Assembly (NCBI GenBank): GCA_049802235.1
Contig: JBARMB010000085.1
Coordinates: forward strand, 11,999-75,998
Reading direction: 5' to 3'
DNA from: VBDM01 sp049802235
GTDB taxonomy: Bacteria; Pseudomonadota; Gammaproteobacteria; Burkholderiales; SG8-39
DNA: 64,000 nucleotides
Position numbers and translations under genes: made by a program. The notes beneath the pieces are model-generated. The model did not search any database. It was not told the origin of the DNA and was given only the letters and a program-made list of their open reading frames with translations. Shown here in pieces: positions 1 to 8,705 of this stretch. Each line of letters opens with the position of its first letter. Position 1 is the first letter of the stretch.

Positions 1-445
1 CGATGGCAAGCATCTGCTGCTGGCCGCCCGAGAGCGTCCCCGCCGGCTGGCGCAGGCGCTCGAGCAGCACCGGGAAGGATTCGCAGACGCCGGCAATCCG
101 TTTTTCCATCACGCCGTCGCCGAGCCGGCCGCGGTGCGCGTAGGCGCCCAGGCGCAGATTCTCGGCGATCGAGAGCCCGGCGAAAACCTGGCGCCCTTCG
201 GGAACGTGCGCGATGCCGAGCTGCACGCGCTCGCGCGGCGAGCGGCGCGCGATATCCTCGTCGTCGAGCAAAATGCTTCCCGCCCTGGGCGGCAGCAGGC
301 CCGAGATGGTTTTGAGCAGCGTCGACTTGCCGGCGCCGTTTGCGCCGACCAGCGCCACGATCTCGCCCGGGCGGACGCAGAGGTCGATGTCGTGAATGAC
401 GGCCTGGCTGCCGTAACCGGCCGAGAGCTTGCGCGCCTCGAGCAT
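1..445 (-). CDS. livF: Branched-chain-type ABC importer ATPase LivF (3' end cut by window)
   Basis: ATP-binding subunit of a branched-chain amino acid/aromatic acid type ABC importer, acting on the cytoplasmic face with LivG. About 148 codons are visible. Walker A GANGAGKST and the ABC signature LSGGQQQM are present, and the C-terminus lies beyond base 1. The ATG at 445-443 overlaps the livG stop by one base (TGATG), so the two ATPases are translationally coupled. It is the last visible gene of the minus-strand island. The family assignment is secure. The substrate is inferred from context to be an aromatic acid rather than leucine. Confidence 0.93.
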   Translation of the reverse strand, partial: MLEARKLSAGYGSQAVIHDIDLCVRPGEIVALVGANGAGKSTLLKTISGLLPPRAGSILLDDEDIARRSPRERVQLGIAHVPEGRQVFAGLSIAENLRLGAYAHRGRLGDGVMEKRIAGVCESFPVLLERLRQPAGTLSGGQQQMLAI

Positions 446-1221
446 CAGGCGGTCTCCTGCGGCTGGCCGACATAGGCCTCGATGACACGCGCGTCCTGCT
501 GGATTTCAGACGGCGTGCCGCTGGCGACGATGCTGCCGGCGTCGAGGACGATGACCTGGTCGGCGACGCCCATGACGAGCGACATATTGTGCTCGACCAC
601 CATGACGGTGACGCCGCTGTCGCGCACTGCGCGAAGCAGCGCGGCCAGCTCGGCGGTCTCGCTGTCGTTCAGGCCCGCCGCGGGCTCGTCGAGGAGCACC
701 AGGCGCGGCTGCGCCATGAGCGCGCGGGTCACTTCCAGCAGCTTCTGCGCGCCCATCGGCAGCTCCGTCGCGGCGGCATCCCGGAACGCCGTCAGCCCGA
801 CGAGATCGAGCAGGGCTTCGGCTTTGCGGCCGAGATCCCGTTCCTCGCGGCGGGCGCCCGGGAGCCAGAGCATCTGCGCGAACGGATGCGCGCGCACGAG
901 CAGATGCGCACCCGCGAGCACGTTCTCGATCGCGGTCATGCCGGGGAAGATGCGCGCAGCCTGGAAAGTTCGCACCAGCCCCAGCGCCGCGATCTCCCCG
1001 GGCGAGCGTCCCGCGAGCGACAGGCCGCAGAAGCGCACATCGCCCGTATCCGGCCGGTACAGGTTGGTGATGAGATTGAAAAGCGTCGTCTTGCCGGCGC
1101 CGTTCGGCCCGATCAGCGCCGTGAGGCTGCCGTCGGGCACCGTGAACGAGACATTGCTCGCGGCGCGCAAGCCGCCGAAAGATTTTCCGAGGCCGATCGC
1201 CTCGAGGGCGGGCGCGCTCAT
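445..1221 (-). CDS. livG: Branched-chain-type ABC importer ATPase LivG
   Basis: Second ATPase of the importer, 258 residues, a normal LivG length. It has Walker A GPNGAGKTT, Walker B LVLLDEPAAGL and the switch histidine in VVEHNMSL. The signature motif is loose (LPMGAQKLLEV instead of LSGGQ), a kind of variation common in LivG. The ATG at 1221-1219 overlaps the upstream permease stop in an ATGA. It forms a heterodimer with LivF to power the fused permease. Confidence 0.94.
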   Translation of the reverse strand: MSAPALEAIGLGKSFGGLRAASNVSFTVPDGSLTALIGPNGAGKTTLFNLITNLYRPDTGDVRFCGLSLAGRSPGEIAALGLVRTFQAARIFPGMTAIENVLAGAHLLVRAHPFAQMLWLPGARREERDLGRKAEALLDLVGLTAFRDAAATELPMGAQKLLEVTRALMAQPRLVLLDEPAAGLNDSETAELAALLRAVRDSGVTVMVVEHNMSLVMGVADQVIVLDAGSIVASGTPSEIQQDARVIEAYVGQPQETA

Positions 1222-3119
1222 CGCGCCCCTTTCTCCGGCGCCGGCGCGCCGGCGGGCGGCGCCGCTACGCGCTTTCCCGACAGGAGATGGGCGAGGGTGC
1301 CGAAGATGCCCCCCGGCAGGTAGCGCACCGCAAGCACGAGCAACGCGCCCTCGGCGAGGGTCTTGTAGAGCGCGAGCGGCTGGAAGATCGTCGGCAGCAG
1401 CGTCAGCAGCGCCACGCCGAAGAGCGATCCGACCAGCGTGCCTTCGCCGCCCACCACCAGCATCGCGATCATCTCCAGCGAGCGCTGCGTGCCTGCCATC
1501 TCGGGCGACAGGAAATGGAAGTAAAACGCGTACAGGCTGCCCGAGAGCGAGGCGAGCGCCGCGCTGATCGCGAAGGCCGCCATCTTGTAGCGCGGGACAT
1601 TGACGCCAAGCGCGCTCGCGGCGGTCTGGTCGGTGCGCACCGCCTGCAGCGCGCGGCCGAAGCTCGAGCGGATGCCGCCGAGCAGCGCGAGCACCAGCGC
1701 GATGATCAGCGCCGCGACCAGATAGTACATCTTGGCAGGCGTGTCGAAAGCGTACGGCCCGATCGAGAAGGACGGAACACCGACCAGCCCCGAGGGGCCG
1801 CCGGTCACTTCGGTCATGCCGACGGTGAGCGAGTCGATCAGCAGCCCGAAGGCGAGCGTGGCGAGCGCGAGGTAGTGGCCGCGCAGGCGCATGGTGACGA
1901 GCGACAGCGCCACCGCGCACACGAGCGAGAGGACGATCCCGGCTGCTATCCCGGCGAGCGGCGGCCAGCCGTAGTTGGTGGCGAGGATCGCGGAGGTGTA
2001 GCCGCCGACCGCCATGAAGCCCGCCTGGCCGAGGCTCACCTGGCCGCAGTAGCCCATGAGCAGGTCGAGGCCGAGCACGCCGATGAACAGGATGCCGGTG
2101 ATGACGAGCGAGCTCATCAGGCCGCCGGGCACCATCCAGGGCAGCGCGAGGATCACGGCGACGGCAAGCGCGCCGAAGACGAGCGCGCCGCGCCCCTCGA
2201 GGCGCACGATGGCGTGATAGACGCGGTGCTCGTCGCGCACGTCCTCGCGGCGCGTTCTCCCGGCGGTGAACAGGCCGCTCGGCCGCACCAGCAATGTCAG
2301 GATCAGGAGGCCGAGCGCGATGCCGTTGGCGAACAGCGAGGAAATGTAGCCAGCCGCAAGCTGCTCGGCGACCCCGAGCAGGACGCCGCCGGCGACCGCG
2401 CCGACGAACGAGCCCAGGCCGCCGATGGCGACCGCGCTGAAGCCGGAGATGGTGAACAAGCGCCCGGTGTCGAACTGGAAAGAAAGGATCGGCGCCACGA
2501 CGATGCCGCCGATCCCCGCGATGAGCGCGGCGAGCGTGAAGGCGAGCAGCGTCATGCGTGGCACGTCGATGCCCATCAGGCGCGCCGCGGTCGGATTTTC
2601 GGCGCAGGCCCGCAGCGCCTCGCCGAGCGCGGTGCGCATGATCAGGTACCACATGCCGACGATGATCAACAGTGCTGCGCCGGCGATCCAGAAGCCCTGG
2701 GTCGGCAGGCGCACGCCCAGGAGGGTGACCGGCGCTTCGCCGGAGAAAGGCGGCAGGGCGTACGGCTGGCTGCCCCAGATCACCAGAGAAAGTCCCTCGA
2801 GAAAGGTGAGCAGGCCCGCGGTGAGTATCAGCATGCTGCTGACCGGAAGGCGCGACAGCGCCGGCACGAAGGTGGCGGCGCCGATGGCAAAGCCCGCCGC
2901 GACCGTCGCCGCGATGGCTCCGGCCGCGGCGAGCGCGACCGGCCAGCCGAGCGACATCTGGAACGAGTACATCGCGAGCGCGCCGATGATGCAGAACGCG
3001 CCCTGCGACAGGTTGATGGCGCCGGTGACGCGGAAGACGAGCGAGAATCCCAGCGCGACGATGGCGAAGACGCTGCCCTGGAGCAGTCCGCCGATGATGG
3101 TCTGTATCGCCTGTTCCAT
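1218..3119 (-). CDS. Fused LivH-LivM permease of the branched-chain-type ABC importer
   Basis: A single 633-residue membrane protein carries both permease subunits. Residues 1 to about 290 are LivH-like, starting MEQAIQTIIGGLLQGSVFAI, with the conserved GAINLSQGAF and ADQ-equivalent loop regions. A hydrophilic linker follows (about 288-308, GRTRREDVRDEHRVY). A LivM-like half runs from about 310 to 633, with MGYCGQVSLGQAGFMAVGGY. These subunits are usually two separate genes of about 290 and 330 residues, so this is a full-length head-to-tail fusion and not a frameshift. It ends in ATGA overlap with livG. The upstream hairpin at 3181-3218 separates it from the binding protein. Confidence 0.92.
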   Translation of the reverse strand: MEQAIQTIIGGLLQGSVFAIVALGFSLVFRVTGAINLSQGAFCIIGALAMYSFQMSLGWPVALAAAGAIAATVAAGFAIGAATFVPALSRLPVSSMLILTAGLLTFLEGLSLVIWGSQPYALPPFSGEAPVTLLGVRLPTQGFWIAGAALLIIVGMWYLIMRTALGEALRACAENPTAARLMGIDVPRMTLLAFTLAALIAGIGGIVVAPILSFQFDTGRLFTISGFSAVAIGGLGSFVGAVAGGVLLGVAEQLAAGYISSLFANGIALGLLILTLLVRPSGLFTAGRTRREDVRDEHRVYHAIVRLEGRGALVFGALAVAVILALPWMVPGGLMSSLVITGILFIGVLGLDLLMGYCGQVSLGQAGFMAVGGYTSAILATNYGWPPLAGIAAGIVLSLVCAVALSLVTMRLRGHYLALATLAFGLLIDSLTVGMTEVTGGPSGLVGVPSFSIGPYAFDTPAKMYYLVAALIIALVLALLGGIRSSFGRALQAVRTDQTAASALGVNVPRYKMAAFAISAALASLSGSLYAFYFHFLSPEMAGTQRSLEMIAMLVVGGEGTLVGSLFGVALLTLLPTIFQPLALYKTLAEGALLVLAVRYLPGGIFGTLAHLLSGKRVAAPPAGAPAPEKGAR

Positions 3120-3180
3120 GGATCAGTCCCGCGCGCGGCGGCGCGGAAGGCGCTGGCAGAAGGCGTGCGCGGGACGCAAG

Positions 3181-3218
3181 CCGCTCCCGCCTTCCCCGAC
3201 GGGAGAAGACGGGAGCGG
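3181..3218 (-). promoter_or_regulatory. Stem-loop between binding-protein and permease genes
   Basis: Inverted repeat with 9-bp arms CCGCTCCCG (3181-3189) and CGGGAGCGG (3210-3218), with no T run. Hairpins at this place in importer operons often protect the 3' end of the binding-protein mRNA and lower permease expression. That role is inferred here. Confidence 0.5.
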
Positions 3219-3250
3219 TGTTGCCTTGCCGATTATCGGGGAGCCCGGTA

Positions 3251-4456
3251 TTAGAGCGGGGCGCCGCCGGGTTTGCTGAGCGGTACCCAGGTGCCCTTGG
3301 CGGGATCCCAGCGCGTCACCACCACGTCGCTCAGATCCAGGCCGCGCTGCGGCGACGCGTTGAAGTCATGCACGCCGTCGATTGCCGGGAAGCCCTTCAG
3401 GTTCTCGAGATGATCGCGCAGCTGCGTCGCGGTGACGTTCGTCCCGAGCTTGCGCAGCGCGTTCACTACGATCAGCCCGGTGTTCCACGAGATGCTCGCC
3501 GGCAGATCGGGCGCCAGTCCCGCCGACTTGTATTCCGCGTAGAAGGCTTCCTGCGCCTTGGTCACCGCCGGGTCGATTCCCGACTGGCCGTAGGCGGCCC
3601 ACAGGGCACTCGCGATGTAGAGCTGCTTCGGCAGGAAGTCGGCGTAGTTCTTCATCTGCGCGTAGGTCATGTTGCCGTCGGTCGTGGCGGTGGGAACGTC
3701 CAGGCCCGCCTGCACGATGCCCTTGAAGATCGTCGCGATGGGCGCGCCCGTGCTCCAGGCGATGAACGCCTGGGGCTTCGCCGCCTTCACGTTCTCGATC
3801 TGCGCCGCGACGCTTACGTCGGTGATGTTGAAGTGCGCCCGCGCCACGATCTTGATGTCCTTGTTCTCGGCCATCGCCACGGCTTCGTTCAGCCCGCGCT
3901 CGGCGTCCTGGCCGCTCGCGTCGGAGCTCGTCATGACGGCGATGTGGGTCCAGCCCTTGGTGCGGAAGTAGCGCATCAGCGCCTTGGCGAGGTCGTAGGT
4001 CGAGGCGCTCGACGCGAACACGAAGCTGCCCTTGGGCGGATGGATCCCCGGCGACAGGCAGTACATGACCGGGCCGTTCTTCATCAGCGCGCCCGCGGCG
4101 TTGCACATGGCGACGATGGATGGGCCCAGGATGACGGGCGGGTTGGACGCCATGATCTGCGTCGCGAGCTGCACCGCGGTCTGCGGGCTGGACTGGTCGT
4201 CGTAATAGACGAACTGCAGGTCGCGGCCGTTGATCCCGCCATTCTTGTTGACCGACTTTTTCAGGAACTCGAGGCTTTGCTGCTCGCCCTTGCCGAGGAA
4301 CGACGCGCCGCCGGTGAGCGACGTGATGACGTCGATCTTGTACGGATCGGCCGCTGCGGCGGGAGGGGCGGAGAGGGCGGCGCAAAGCGCCGCGGCTGAC
4401 AGCGAAAGCGCGAGTGCCCGGATGGATGGCAGGGTGGTTCGTTCGGTCTTATGCAT
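3251..4456 (-). CDS. Periplasmic substrate-binding protein of the ABC importer (LivK-like, aromatic acid type)
   Basis: Type I periplasmic binding protein of about 401 residues. A signal peptide ends in a run of alanines near residue 35 (SAPPAAAADP). The mature domain begins YKIDVITSLTGGASFLGKG, typical of the family that binds amino acids, benzoate derivatives and other aromatic acids. The ATG at 4456 is preferred because AGGAGG lies 8 bases upstream; a TTG one codon earlier is too close. It is the first transport gene after the decarboxylase genes, so its ligand is probably the acid that the operon degrades. That ligand is inference. Confidence 0.9.
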   Translation of the reverse strand: MHKTERTTLPSIRALALSLSAAALCAALSAPPAAAADPYKIDVITSLTGGASFLGKGEQQSLEFLKKSVNKNGGINGRDLQFVYYDDQSSPQTAVQLATQIMASNPPVILGPSIVAMCNAAGALMKNGPVMYCLSPGIHPPKGSFVFASSASTYDLAKALMRYFRTKGWTHIAVMTSSDASGQDAERGLNEAVAMAENKDIKIVARAHFNITDVSVAAQIENVKAAKPQAFIAWSTGAPIATIFKGIVQAGLDVPTATTDGNMTYAQMKNYADFLPKQLYIASALWAAYGQSGIDPAVTKAQEAFYAEYKSAGLAPDLPASISWNTGLIVVNALRKLGTNVTATQLRDHLENLKGFPAIDGVHDFNASPQRGLDLSDVVVTRWDPAKGTWVPLSKPGGAPL

Positions 4457-4468
4457 CAAGGTTTCCTC

Positions 4469-4648
4469 CTATTGAGTTGCATTTTTTTGGTGCCCGCACG
4501 ACGACTTGCGGGGATTGTCTCCACGGCGACGACTCCGCGCCACTCGGATACTCCCGGGCACGGATTTTATCCGACATTGCGGCTTTTCGGTTCGGCCCGC
4601 GCCGGGAGGCGCCGCCCGGCCCATCGGACCGACCATGGCATCTTTCAT
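4469..4648 (-). pseudogene. Remnant 5' end of a duplicated UbiD-family gene
   Basis: A 59-codon frame starts MKDAMVGPMG after AAGGGAGA, closely matching the start of the intact decarboxylase at 4715-6226 (MNDAMGSPMG) with the same ribosome binding site. After about ten codons the match stops and the remainder is arginine-rich and unrecognisable, ending in the leader of the binding-protein gene. It looks like the relic of a duplication followed by deletion. A functional small peptide cannot be excluded but nothing supports one. Confidence 0.55.
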
Positions 4649-4661
4649 CGGATTCTCCCTT
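4620..4661 (-). repeat. 42-bp duplicate of the UbiD gene start (copy 1)
   Basis: Covers the ribosome binding site and first codons of the remnant. 39 of 42 bases match 6198-6239, by hand alignment. Flanking sequence is unrelated on both sides. Confidence 0.75.
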
Positions 4662-4714
4662 GTTCCGCCGGCGCGGGGACGGCGATGTTGCGGCGCGCAC
4701 CGGTCCGGCGTGGC

Positions 4715-6226
4715 CTACCCGAGCAGGTGGCCGAACTTTTCTTTCGCCTTGCGCAGGTCCGCGCGGGTGAGCTCGTTCACGCGCGGAAACTTGTCGCGCC
4801 AGTGGAACGGCCGGCAGGCATCGATGATGCCGCGGGAGTTGGTGAAGTTGCCCCGGGCGCGATCATCCGGATCGAGGCGCGGGTCGAGCGGGGTGCTCCA
4901 CGTGCCGGTGATGATGTCGATCGAGGTGGCCGGATCGGAGCGCGTGCACACCGCCCACATGAGCTGCTCGAGGTTCGACACGTCGATGTCGTCGTCCACC
5001 ACGATCACGTACTTGCCGGCGTAGGCGCCGACGTGGCATTGCGAGGCGACGTGGCCGGCCTGCTTCACGTGGCCGGGATAGCGCTGCGCGATGGCGACCC
5101 CGAGCAGCATGCGGGCAGCTCCCGCTTCGTGGGCCCACACCGCTTTCACGTCGGGCACGCCGGCCTTCTCGATTTCCTGGCGCAGCAGCGCCGAGCGTGT
5201 CACGCCGCGATAGCGCGCCATCTCGTCCGGCGGACACAGCGGCGGGCAGCCGAGAATGATCGGATTGTTGCGGTGGTAGATCGCCTTGATCTCCATGACC
5301 GGCTCTTCGCGCACGTCGCTCGCGTAGTAGCCGGTCCACTCGCCGAACGGCCCCTCCCTGCGCCGCTTTTGCGGGTGGACGAATCCCTCGAGCACGATCT
5401 CGGCGTTCGCGGGGATGGGCAGCCCGGTGACCCTGCCGCGCACTACCTTCACCGGCCTGCCGCGCAGCGCGCCCACCAGGTCGTATTCGCACACGCCATA
5501 GGGCACTTCGCTGCATGCCATGAGGAAGGTGAGCGGGTCGCCGCCGAGGACGATCGCGGCCGGCATGGGCTCGCCGCGGGCGAGATACTTGTCGCGATGG
5601 ATGCGCCCGTGCTTGCCGGGCGAGATGTAGAAGCCGACGCAGTCGCGCTCGTGCAGCATGACCCGGTAGGTGCCGACGTTCACCCACTTCTCGTCCGGGT
5701 CCCGGGTGACGTTGAAGCTGCCGGTGCCGATGTAGCGCCCGCCGTCGTGCTTGTGCCACAGCGGCGTGGGAAATTTCATCGCGTCCACGGCGTCGCCGGT
5801 CATCACGTTCTCGAAAATCGGGCCGTCGGCGACTTCAACGTGCGGGACCAGCTTGCGGTCGCGCAGGTAGTGCTCGAGAAACGCCTGCGACAGTTCCAGC
5901 TTGCTGTAGTGGGTCGGAAAGCCGAGCGTCATGTTCTTGCGCCGCCCGCCGAAGAAGTTGACCAGCACGCGATGGCCCTTGGGAAATCCGGGCACCTCGT
6001 CGAAGATCAGGCATGGCGCGGTATCCGAATGCATGACCAGATCCGAGGCCAGGCCGATGTCCTCCTGCCAGGAGGCGCCTTTGACCACGCGCGTCTCGCC
6101 GAGCTTGTCCGCTTGCGCGATCCACTCGCGCAGATCGTCGTAGGGAACATTGAAGTGCTTGCTGTCACGCGCCCTGGATTCTGCGCTCGTGGCCCCGCCC
6201 ATCGGACTGCCCATGGCATCATTCAT
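4715..6226 (-). CDS. UbiD-family prenyl-FMN-dependent decarboxylase (canonical active site)
   Basis: Cytoplasmic (de)carboxylase of 503 residues. The prenyl-FMN/metal site is complete. N183 and R188 lie in NVGTYR, H206 in SPGKHGR and E247 in VCEYD. The two glutamates E291 and E296 lie in EGPFGEW, giving the E-R-E triad of the family. It starts at the ATG after AAGGGAGA, 56 bases downstream of a CaiB/BaiF gene. Its cofactor would come from the UbiX-like enzyme at 10345-10941. The substrate is unknown. An aromatic or alpha,beta-unsaturated acid, or its CoA ester, is likely from the neighbours. Confidence 0.92.
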   Translation of the reverse strand: MNDAMGSPMGGATSAESRARDSKHFNVPYDDLREWIAQADKLGETRVVKGASWQEDIGLASDLVMHSDTAPCLIFDEVPGFPKGHRVLVNFFGGRRKNMTLGFPTHYSKLELSQAFLEHYLRDRKLVPHVEVADGPIFENVMTGDAVDAMKFPTPLWHKHDGGRYIGTGSFNVTRDPDEKWVNVGTYRVMLHERDCVGFYISPGKHGRIHRDKYLARGEPMPAAIVLGGDPLTFLMACSEVPYGVCEYDLVGALRGRPVKVVRGRVTGLPIPANAEIVLEGFVHPQKRRREGPFGEWTGYYASDVREEPVMEIKAIYHRNNPIILGCPPLCPPDEMARYRGVTRSALLRQEIEKAGVPDVKAVWAHEAGAARMLLGVAIAQRYPGHVKQAGHVASQCHVGAYAGKYVIVVDDDIDVSNLEQLMWAVCTRSDPATSIDIITGTWSTPLDPRLDPDDRARGNFTNSRGIIDACRPFHWRDKFPRVNELTRADLRKAKEKFGHLLG

Positions 6227-6239
6227 CGGATTCTCCCTT
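6198..6239 (-). repeat. 42-bp repeat over the UbiD gene start (copy 2)
   Basis: The intact counterpart of the copy at 4620-4661, spanning the ribosome binding site and first ten codons of the 503-residue decarboxylase. Confidence 0.75.
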
Positions 6240-6282
6240 TTGGTGTGAGTGATTCGCTTGATTCGATCGCGGGCGCTGCGGT

Positions 6283-7503
6283 TCAGTCGAATGCCCCCAG
6301 TGCTTCGCAGGTCGCGTATTCGTCATCGGAGAGCCCGATGAATTCGCGGAACACCGTCTGGTTGTCGGCCCCGAGCAGCGGCGCGGCCGCGGTGATGTCA
6401 CCCGGGGTCGCCGACAAGTCGAAGGCCGGGAAGCAATAAGCCTGGTCGCCGATCTCGCCGTGGCGCCGCGTGCGCCAGGTGCGCTGCCGCACGAGCTGCG
6501 GGTCGCGGAACAGGTCGGCGATGGTGTTCACCGGATACGCGTGCACGGCGGCGCGCTGCAGGACGGCGGCGGCGCAGTCGGCGTCCTGTCCCTGGCACCA
6601 GGCGGCGATGGCGCGGTCGAGCTCCGCGGCGTTGGCTTGCCGATCGCTCAAGGTGGCGAAGCGCGCCTCGCGCGCCAGTTCGCTGCGGCCGATCGCGCCG
6701 GCGAGCCGCGCGAACTCCGCGTCCGACCAGCACGACAGGGCGAGCCAGCGGCCCTCTTCGCACGCGTAGGCGTCGTGCGGCGCGGCCTCGTCGCAGCGGT
6801 TGCCCCTGCGATCGGCGATCGTGCCCTCGGCGTGGTAGTCGAGCAGGGCGCCGGCGATGAAGTGCAGGCCGGTCTCGTACTGCGACAGGTCGATCCACGC
6901 GCCTTGGCCGGTGCGGCGTCGCTGCTCGAGCGCGGCGAGCACCGCCGCCGCGCCCAGGGTGGAGGCGATGAAGTCGATATAGGGCCCGTAGAGCAGCATC
7001 GGCGGGCCGTCGGGTTCGCCGGTGAGCCCGCAGAAGCCGGCGAGCGAGGACAACTGCGAGCCGAATCCCGGCGTGTTCGCGCGCGGCCCCGTCTGGCCCA
7101 TGTTGCAGCTCGACAGCATCACCAGGCCGGGGTTGAGCGCGCGCGCGCTGGCGTAGCCGAGGCCGAGGCGCTGCATCACCCCGGGGCGCATGTTCTCGAT
7201 GACGATGTCGCACCATCCGAGGACGCGCCGCGCGAGCTCGCGCCCGGCCTCTTTCTGCAGATCGAGGGTGACGCCGTACTTCGAGTCGTTGAAGTAAGCG
7301 AAGCAGCCGCCGCGGTTGATGCCGGGCTTGCCGTCCTTGAACGGCGGGTATTCGAGGCGGAAGCCGTCGGGACGCCGGCGCGATTCCACGTGCACCACGG
7401 TGGCGCCGAAGTTGGCGAGCAGCTTGCCGACGTGCGGCCCGGCGGCATAGCTGCCGAACTCGACCACTTTCACCCCCGCGAGCGCCTGCACGGTTCCGCT
7501 CAT
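6283..7503 (-). CDS. CaiB/BaiF family (class III) CoA-transferase, catalytic-type subunit
   Basis: 406 residues, a normal family length. It transfers CoA between acids through an aspartyl-CoA thioester. The expected catalytic aspartate is D177 in GPYIDFIAS, followed by the conserved GQGAWIDLSQYE segment. N-terminal GVKVVEFGSYAAGPHVGKLL and IENMRPGVMQRLGLGY are standard. Its ATG overlaps the stop of the upstream CaiB/BaiF gene (ATGA), so the two are probably subunits of one enzyme. In this setting it could activate an aromatic dicarboxylate with succinyl-CoA. That substrate is inferred. Confidence 0.9.
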   Translation of the reverse strand: MSGTVQALAGVKVVEFGSYAAGPHVGKLLANFGATVVHVESRRRPDGFRLEYPPFKDGKPGINRGGCFAYFNDSKYGVTLDLQKEAGRELARRVLGWCDIVIENMRPGVMQRLGLGYASARALNPGLVMLSSCNMGQTGPRANTPGFGSQLSSLAGFCGLTGEPDGPPMLLYGPYIDFIASTLGAAAVLAALEQRRRTGQGAWIDLSQYETGLHFIAGALLDYHAEGTIADRRGNRCDEAAPHDAYACEEGRWLALSCWSDAEFARLAGAIGRSELAREARFATLSDRQANAAELDRAIAAWCQGQDADCAAAVLQRAAVHAYPVNTIADLFRDPQLVRQRTWRTRRHGEIGDQAYCFPAFDLSATPGDITAAAPLLGADNQTVFREFIGLSDDEYATCEALGAFD

Positions 7504-8675
7504 GACGTCGCCGCTGCGGTTTCGCGGCTGCGGTCGATGCAGCCGAACTCCTCGTACAGCGCGGCCAGGCTCACGGGTTCTCCGGGCGCATGGCGCAGCG
7601 CGGCGCGCTTGCCGTCGACCATGGCGAAGCTGCCGCAGTGGCGCTGGCGCTTTCCCTGCGCGGCCGTGTCCTGCCAGAAATCGCGCGCCTGCAGCTGCGG
7701 ATCGGCGGCGATGTCGGCCACGGTGGACACGGGATAGCCGAGAATTTCCCGCGCGCTTGCGCCTTCGAGAAACTGCTGCTTGGTGATGCCGGTGAAAAAT
7801 TTCGCGATAGGCGCTTCGAGCGCGTCGATCTGCGCCTGCGTCAGGACCTTCGGGTCGAATGTTTTCCATTCGACCTCGCCGAACCCGCCCGCGTCCGCGC
7901 CGGTCTCGCGCATCCACGCGAGCAACTGCTGATTGCTGCGCCTGCCGGCGGGACCGCCGTACAAGGCGAAATTGAGATAGCCGTCGGCGCACGGCCAGAA
8001 AGCGCGAAAGCGCGCGCCGGTGATCGCCCGCCCGGTCAGGAATTCGCCGCATCGGGTGGGCGCGACGCCGAGCAGATCCTGGAACGCCGGCGCGTGCGCC
8101 ACGGCCGTGACCACCGCCGCCTGCGCCGATACGTGCACTTGCTGGCCGATGCCGCTGGCGCCGCGATGCGCAAGGGCCACTAGCGCGCCGACCGCGGCCT
8201 GGGCGCCGGCCCACGCCCAGGCCTGCGGCACGCTGATGCGTAGCGGCTTGCCTTCGGGCTCGCCGGCAAGGGAAAGCGCGCCGCCGGCCGCCATCAGCTC
8301 CAGGTCCGAGGCCTGCCACGCCGCTCTCGGGCCGCTCGCGCCGAAAGGCGTGATGGAAACCTGAATCAGCCGCGCATTCAGCGCCCGGAGGCGATCGTGA
8401 GCAAAGATTGCGCCCTGAGTCATGGCGGGCGCCGCGGTTTCGAGCAGAAAATCGACCTGCGAAACCAGACGATCGAATGCGCTGCGGCCTTCCGCGGTAT
8501 CGAGATCGAGGCGCAGCAGGCGCTTGTTGACGTTGAACGCCTGCCAGTCGCTCGCCTCGATCGCCTTACCCGGCGGCTCCAGCTTGATCACTTCCGCGCC
8601 GAGGTCGGCGAGCAGCCTGCCGGCGAGCCATCCCAGCCGGTCGCTGCAGTCGAGCACCCGCAGTCCGCTCAGCAT
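7500..8675 (-). CDS. CaiB/BaiF family CoA-transferase partner subunit lacking the catalytic aspartate
   Basis: 391 residues with the family fold (MLSGLRVLDCSDRLGWLAGR, LLADLGAEVIKLEPPG). The position of the catalytic aspartate is W153 (VPQAWAW), and the later conserved D is H181 (GQQVHVS). It is therefore probably a non-catalytic partner for the downstream paralogue, as in heteromeric class III CoA-transferases. Overlapping stop and start codons support one complex. It starts at the ATG at 8675 after a GGGGGC stretch, 30 bases downstream of a UbiD-family gene. The assignment of the missing aspartate rests on hand alignment. Confidence 0.87.
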   Translation of the reverse strand: MLSGLRVLDCSDRLGWLAGRLLADLGAEVIKLEPPGKAIEASDWQAFNVNKRLLRLDLDTAEGRSAFDRLVSQVDFLLETAAPAMTQGAIFAHDRLRALNARLIQVSITPFGASGPRAAWQASDLELMAAGGALSLAGEPEGKPLRISVPQAWAWAGAQAAVGALVALAHRGASGIGQQVHVSAQAAVVTAVAHAPAFQDLLGVAPTRCGEFLTGRAITGARFRAFWPCADGYLNFALYGGPAGRRSNQQLLAWMRETGADAGGFGEVEWKTFDPKVLTQAQIDALEAPIAKFFTGITKQQFLEGASAREILGYPVSTVADIAADPQLQARDFWQDTAAQGKRQRHCGSFAMVDGKRAALRHAPGEPVSLAALYEEFGCIDRSRETAAATS

Positions 8676-8705
8676 CGCGAGCCCCCGTGATCGAACGCCC
8701 TTTGC

